DNA from: Tritrichomonas musculus
Taxonomy: Eukaryota; Parabasalia; Tritrichomonadida; Tritrichomonadidae
Assembly: GCA_039105265.1 (NCBI GenBank)
Contig: JAPFFF010000027.1
Coordinates: forward strand, 806,001-870,000
DNA: 64,000 bases
Reading direction: 5' to 3'
A model generated the notes under the pieces. It saw only the letters and a program-made list of their open reading frames with translations. It was not told the origin of the DNA and ran no database searches. Below, in pieces: positions 59,841 to 64,000 of this stretch. Position numbers and translations under genes: made by a program. The number at the start of each line of letters is the position of its first letter. Position 1 is the stretch's first letter.

Positions 59841-59925
59841 GATAACTTAATGGTATCAAATATTGGCCTACAAATATCGATCATCATTTAATCAAATATT
59901 TAACCATTTTTGTAAATCTTTTGAA

Positions 59926-60837
59926 ATGGATTTAGATAAATTTATTGAAGATATTCGCAATCGTCAAGATATTGATGAAGGTGATATGATGTGCGTCTTA
60001 CGGATGGTTCAGGAAATACTTTTTGAAGAAGGAACATTTCTAAATTTATCTCTCCCAATAACAATTTGCGGAGATATTCATGGGCAATTTGATGACCTTT
60101 TACGTTTATTTGAAGTATCTGGTGATCCATCCAAAACAAGATTTCTATTTCTTGGTGATTTTGTCGATAGAGGTGATTTTTCACTTGAAGTTTTTGCATT
60201 ATTAATCGCATACAAAGTTAAATATCCTTATTCTTTTTATATGTTACGTGGTAATCATGAAAGCCGAGCTATTAACACAATTTACGGTTTTTATGATGAA
60301 GTTATTCAAAAGTATGGTCACTCTGGAATTTGGAAGTTTTGTAATGAAGTTTTTGACATGCTTCCTATTGCAGCTCTTATTAATAATAAGATCTACTGCG
60401 TTCATGGTGGCCTTTCACCAGATATCAAGTTAGTTGATCAGCTTGCTCTAATTGAAAGAAGGCAAGATATTCCAACTAGTGGTCCAATCTCAGACCTTAC
60501 ATGGTCCGATCCTGAAGAAATTAATGGATGGGCTAAAAATGCACGAGGAGCAGGATACTTATATGGAATTAGGCCAACAAAAGACTTTTTGTTTAACAAT
60601 CGACTAGATCTGATGGTTAGAGCACATCAACTCATGATGAATGGATATCATTATCATTTCAATAGTACCAAGCTTGTTACAGTTTGGTCAGCTCCAAATT
60701 ACATGTATCGTGCAGGGAATATTGCATCAGTATTAAAAATTAATGATAAATATGAAAGAAACTTTATTACTTTTGAAGCAGTTCCAGAAGAGCAGAGAAA
60801 GCATGCAAAAGAGTCTATTCCAGCATACTTTTTATAA
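59926..60837 (+). CDS. Serine/threonine protein phosphatase, PP2A/PP4/PP6 type
   Basis: The start is taken at ATG 59926 (MDLDKFIEDIRNRQD), giving 303 residues, the usual catalytic-subunit size. The frame extends upstream without an ATG. The metal and catalytic motifs are complete: GDIHGQFDDL, GDFVDRG, YMLRGNHESR, VHGGLSPD and RGAGYLYG. The C-terminus PAYFL ends like the PP2A-family YFL tail, which is carboxymethylated in relatives. The N-terminal LDKFIED and the linker favour PP4/PP6-like over PP1. It removes phosphates from Ser/Thr on protein targets set by regulatory subunits. Confidence 0.85.
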   Translation: MDLDKFIEDIRNRQDIDEGDMMCVLRMVQEILFEEGTFLNLSLPITICGDIHGQFDDLLRLFEVSGDPSKTRFLFLGDFVDRGDFSLEVFALLIAYKVKYPYSFYMLRGNHESRAINTIYGFYDEVIQKYGHSGIWKFCNEVFDMLPIAALINNKIYCVHGGLSPDIKLVDQLALIERRQDIPTSGPISDLTWSDPEEINGWAKNARGAGYLYGIRPTKDFLFNNRLDLMVRAHQLMMNGYHYHFNSTKLVTVWSAPNYMYRAGNIASVLKINDKYERNFITFEAVPEEQRKHAKESIPAYFL

Positions 60838-61089
60838 TTTACTTCATTATTTTAGAGATTTTATATATATAAATATCTATGCGTTTTTTATTATGATAAA
60901 AAAATGTTTTTATAAATATGATTTTTATATCAAAAAAAGAAGCACAAAAAAAAAGAATAGTGACTATTCATCTGCATATTATATAAAAAGTTTAGTTAAT
61001 TAATTATATAAAAAATAATAGTATTTCGATATTTATGATATTTAAAAAAGAATACAAATTTATTTGGGGTAATACATTTCTGATAGAAC
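60838..61089. other. Short intergenic spacer between convergent genes
   Basis: This separates the 3' ends of the phosphatase and IFT46 genes, which converge. It is AT-rich with no feature beyond possible 3'-end signals. Confidence 0.5.
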
Positions 61090-61896
61090 TTATTTGTCAG
61101 GGTTTTGTGATTGGAAATATTGATTTCCTTCAAATTGAGCAAATAGAGAAAATAGAACGTGCAAAGATTCGATCATATTGCCTTTGATAGGAATTTCTAG
61201 TATAGCGCAAATAACTCTGACATATTCATCTACTGATAAATCCAAATCTGCGTCCGGTAAAGGAAGCGATTTTAAAGCATTTTCAAGTTCTTCTGGCCAA
61301 AGTTCCATTAAATCTTCCAATTCAGGCATTTTTGTGGAATATTGCATTGTTGGCGGAGGTCTGCTTCTGTGAATATCCTCTATTGAGTCTATAAAAGAAT
61401 TAATTGCTTTATCGTCCGTTTTATCAAGCTCACCAATATATGAGTCGCCAGCATTGCCGGGAGATGCAACAGCGAATTTTTCACGTAATTCCATTTTAAG
61501 AATCTGTGAGTTTGTCTGTGAAATTGATGGTTCATCTAATATAGTTAGACCTAGAGGATCAAGTTGAGCATCTGGTCGTGGCACTTTAATAAATGCATCA
61601 ATTGCGCCAATAGAAGGTAATAATTCTGGTAAAAAAGGTTTAAAATGAGATGTTATATCGATTTCAGGAGGTTTAAAATTCGACATTAACTGGAAAAGCG
61701 GTATTAATTCGGGAGAATTTTCTGGATTTCTGCGAGGTTCTGATGGCGCTTCTTGTAATTTATTGAATTCTGGAAGTCCTAAATTATCTGCATTTGCAAA
61801 AAGATCAGCGGATGTCATGGTTTTTATGTTAAAATCATTAAAGCTTTGGTCTTGACTATTATTCTCATCTTCTTCTATTACATTCTGTTGAAACAT
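61090..61896 (-). CDS. IFT46: Intraflagellar transport protein IFT46
   Basis: The protein has 268 residues. From about residue 80 it matches the conserved IFT46 C-terminal domain step by step: IDITSHFKPFLPELLPSIGA with IDAFIKVPRPDA, LGLTILDEPSISQ, INSFIDSIEDIHRSRPPPTM, MPELEDLMELWPEELE, and EYVRVICAILEIPIKG then SLHVLFSLFAQF. The N-terminal 80 residues are acidic and disordered, as in relatives. IFT46 is a core subunit of the IFT-B particle, binds IFT52/IFT88, and carries outer dynein arms into flagella. Its presence supports a flagellated host. Confidence 0.9.
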   Translation of the reverse strand: MFQQNVIEEDENNSQDQSFNDFNIKTMTSADLFANADNLGLPEFNKLQEAPSEPRRNPENSPELIPLFQLMSNFKPPEIDITSHFKPFLPELLPSIGAIDAFIKVPRPDAQLDPLGLTILDEPSISQTNSQILKMELREKFAVASPGNAGDSYIGELDKTDDKAINSFIDSIEDIHRSRPPPTMQYSTKMPELEDLMELWPEELENALKSLPLPDADLDLSVDEYVRVICAILEIPIKGNMIESLHVLFSLFAQFEGNQYFQSQNPDK

Positions 61897-62313
61897 TTTT
61901 ATATTTTTTGAACTAACCGTAAAATTGCGTAGAAAATGAGTTTCTGAAATTCATTTAATAACGTATTAAAAATTGAATAATTGTCCTACAAAAATAAAAT
62001 AAGAATTTTGAAGCATATCTTTTGATATGATGGGAAAAAACACCTTCTACAAGAAAGTTAAATGAATTTAATACTAAAAATAATGCTTTTCTGGATATTC
62101 AATAATTTTAATCAATTAATAATTATATTTTTTTCAAAAATAATTAATTCTTTAGAGATTATAAAAGTATCCTCTATGTTTTAATTTAATATTTGAATTA
62201 AAACGATAAGTTTTAAAATTTGTTGCCCAGATAATAACAAATTTTTTTTTTTTTTTTGAATTTGAACTTTTTAAGAAAATGAAAAAACGTATTTATACCA
62301 AAATATTTCAAGC
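61897..62313. other. Intergenic region between divergent genes
   Basis: This is the shared upstream region of IFT46 (-) and the coiled-coil gene (+). It is AT-rich with a T run near 62240. No other feature is supported. Confidence 0.5.
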
Positions 62314-64000
62314 ATGTCAATTCCAATATCAGAAAGAATCGTTTGTATTTGTAATGAACTAAGGCAAGAAATCAAGAGTTTTATCAATGAAAGCGATACG
62401 GAAAATCAGCCAAATTTGAGCATCTCAAAAGAAATTGATTCTATTACTAGTGATATATCAAACGAAATTTTACCAAAAATCGAGGGATGTCCGGTTACAA
62501 CAGAACTTTTACATCAACAAGAAGTTGAAATTGGACGAGTTAAAGCTTCGCTTTTAGAGATCTCAAATGAACTTCAAGCCCAAACCAGTCTTTTTAACGA
62601 AGAAATTAGCAAAGAAAAGCAAAAGTTGAAAGCAAGAGCCAATGAACTGAGTGGAAATTATGAATACAATTTTCAGAACCTATACAAAGCCCATCAACGT
62701 GAAATAACTGAACTAGAAGACAAACTTAGTGAAATGAAGATCACTTTTGATTCGAGAATTTTAGAAGAGAAAACCAATGTAATAACCAAAAAAATGGTTT
62801 TAAAGCAAACATACGATTCACTCAAAGTAGAATATGATTCAATGCGATCAGAACTTGAAAATAAACTCAATGAAGCCAATCAGCAAATCAATGATCTAGA
62901 GCAAGAAATTTCTACAACTTACGGTTCATGTCAAATTCAAATCAATGAATTACGAGAGAAAATTAACAATTCTAAAAATGAAAGAGAAGCAGAACTTTCC
63001 AGACTTGAAAGTGAAAATGAAGAACTTCGTGATAAAATAGATTCAATTAAAAAAGAAAATGATAGAAAAATTCAAGATTTACAGCAAAAAGTTGATGAAG
63101 AGCAGAACAATTTTGAGTCAAAACTATCTGAGCAACTAAAAATCAATCAATCCAAATTAGATTCAGAAATTGATGCGATAACTCAGAAATATCAAACTTC
63201 AGAATCAGAACTTACTGCAAAACTCGATTTAATAAAAAATTCCCGGTCAGACCAAACAGATTCGCTTCAATCCGAGCTTATTCAATTAAAATCCAAAGTA
63301 AATAGCATTGATTCCAAAATCGCCAAAAAATTAAAAGTAGCGCGAACTCAGCTTGAGAGTAAAATCATAGCCAAAGATTCTGAAATCAAGCAACTTCGTT
63401 CGGACAACAAGAAATTCATTGAAACTACTCGTCATTCATATCAAAATGAGCTATCACGACTCAAAAACGAAAATGAAAACCAGCTTGTCCTTCTTGAGCA
63501 ATCATTAATGAAAACTGTCGCTAATTCGAACCCGCAGACGAAACCCAAGTTCAGTATTAAGCAACCCACTGAAGCTCCCAAAGCACCACTTCATACAGCC
63601 CGTCGAATGAAAGCGACATCGACCCGAAATATCGAGCCCGTTGCCGATACCAGATCGAGCTCACAAATATCGACATTAGCCTCGATTGAGGAGCAATTTG
63701 AAATGGCTGAAAATGAGTCACGTAAACGTACAGAAGATTTTGCGGTTATTAAAAGAAAGGCTGAAAATGAAATGAGAACGAATCGAGCTAAAGCCTGTGC
63801 GCAGATAAATGAAATAGAAAAAGCAGCAAAAGTTATTCAAGAAGAAATTGACGATCTTAAAAATAAAATTAAAGAAAAAGAAGAAGAAGAAGAAAATCAA
63901 CATCAAAATTCTTCCATTGAAAATTCTGAAAAACCGTCAAAATGCTCTGAATTGTTGGATAATATTGAACAGCAGAGAATTCTTATCCAGCAATTAAAAG
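62314..64000 (+). CDS. Long coiled-coil protein (3' end outside window)
   Basis: ATG 62314 opens a frame (MSIPISERIVCICNEL) that reaches the right edge without a stop: 562 residues so far. Heptad-rich coiled coil covers most of the length (LESENEELRDKIDSIKKEND, KLSEQLKINQSKLDSEIDAI). It is broken at about 405-450 by a Pro/Arg/Thr-rich basic linker (KPKFSIKQPTEAPKAPLH, TARRMKATSTRNIEP). This resembles cytoskeletal or basal-body structural proteins. No motor head or other enzymatic domain was seen in the visible part. The exact family is not recognised. Confidence 0.75.
   Translation, partial: MSIPISERIVCICNELRQEIKSFINESDTENQPNLSISKEIDSITSDISNEILPKIEGCPVTTELLHQQEVEIGRVKASLLEISNELQAQTSLFNEEISKEKQKLKARANELSGNYEYNFQNLYKAHQREITELEDKLSEMKITFDSRILEEKTNVITKKMVLKQTYDSLKVEYDSMRSELENKLNEANQQINDLEQEISTTYGSCQIQINELREKINNSKNEREAELSRLESENEELRDKIDSIKKENDRKIQDLQQKVDEEQNNFESKLSEQLKINQSKLDSEIDAITQKYQTSESELTAKLDLIKNSRSDQTDSLQSELIQLKSKVNSIDSKIAKKLKVARTQLESKIIAKDSEIKQLRSDNKKFIETTRHSYQNELSRLKNENENQLVLLEQSLMKTVANSNPQTKPKFSIKQPTEAPKAPLHTARRMKATSTRNIEPVADTRSSSQISTLASIEEQFEMAENESRKRTEDFAVIKRKAENEMRTNRAKACAQINEIEKAAKVIQEEIDDLKNKIKEKEEEEENQHQNSSIENSEKPSKCSELLDNIEQQRILIQQLK

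Overview
The window looks like nuclear DNA of a parabasalid protist, most likely a Tritrichomonas-type trichomonad. It is very AT-rich and its genes have no visible introns. It carries BspA-like leucine-rich-repeat genes with DUF3447/ankyrin-type N-termini, an RCC1-plus-kinase fusion, an intraflagellar-transport gene, and a complete Maverick/Polinton. No database search was possible. All family names come from motifs and residue patterns read by eye.

Layout. 1-5722 (-): a giant secreted or surface cysteine-repeat protein that runs off the left edge. 7183-7264: tRNA-Ser(UGA). 7409-9373 (-): an EFR3-like membrane scaffold. 10121-11650: a decayed DUF3447/BspA-like LRR gene that ends abruptly in about 0.8 kb of GC-rich DNA of bacterial character (11651 to about 12460), which includes an internally deleted ZIP metal transporter. 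13706-16168 (-): RCC1-repeat protein kinase. 17437-42354: a 24.9-kb Maverick/Polinton with identical 224-bp terminal inverted repeats and a 5-bp target duplication. It sits inside the P-loop region of an older virus-type helicase gene, whose two halves flank it.

The Maverick appears whole. Its parts are two giant paralogous surface or fibre-like proteins, a GIY-YIG-like and an HNH nuclease, protein-primed DNA polymerase B with a peptidase-like N-terminal region, a DNA-binding protein, major capsid protein, packaging ATPase, integrase, several unknown small proteins, and about 1 kb of non-coding right-subterminal DNA with palindromes and tRNA-like Pol III units.

42355-51313 is mostly a gene desert. 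It holds two TA-flanked elements with terminal inverted repeats (mariner-like, non-autonomous), relics of a Tc1/mariner transposase, an Hsp70 gene and a zinc-ribbon protein, and a structured GC-rich patch. 51314-64000 returns to host genes: a Stealth-family sugar-phosphate transferase, a DUF3447/BspA gene split by in-frame stops, a BspA pseudogene with a 27-bp expansion, a synapsin-like ATP-grasp protein with a C-terminal membrane anchor, a Pelota homologue without its central domain, a PP2A/4/6-type phosphatase, IFT46, and a long coiled-coil protein that runs off the right edge.

The host genes do not form an obvious pathway. They are single transcription units on both strands, with short AT-rich spacers and occasional Inr-like TCAYT motifs near the start codons. 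The Maverick genes are packed with gaps of mostly under 50 bp, and most lie on the minus strand.
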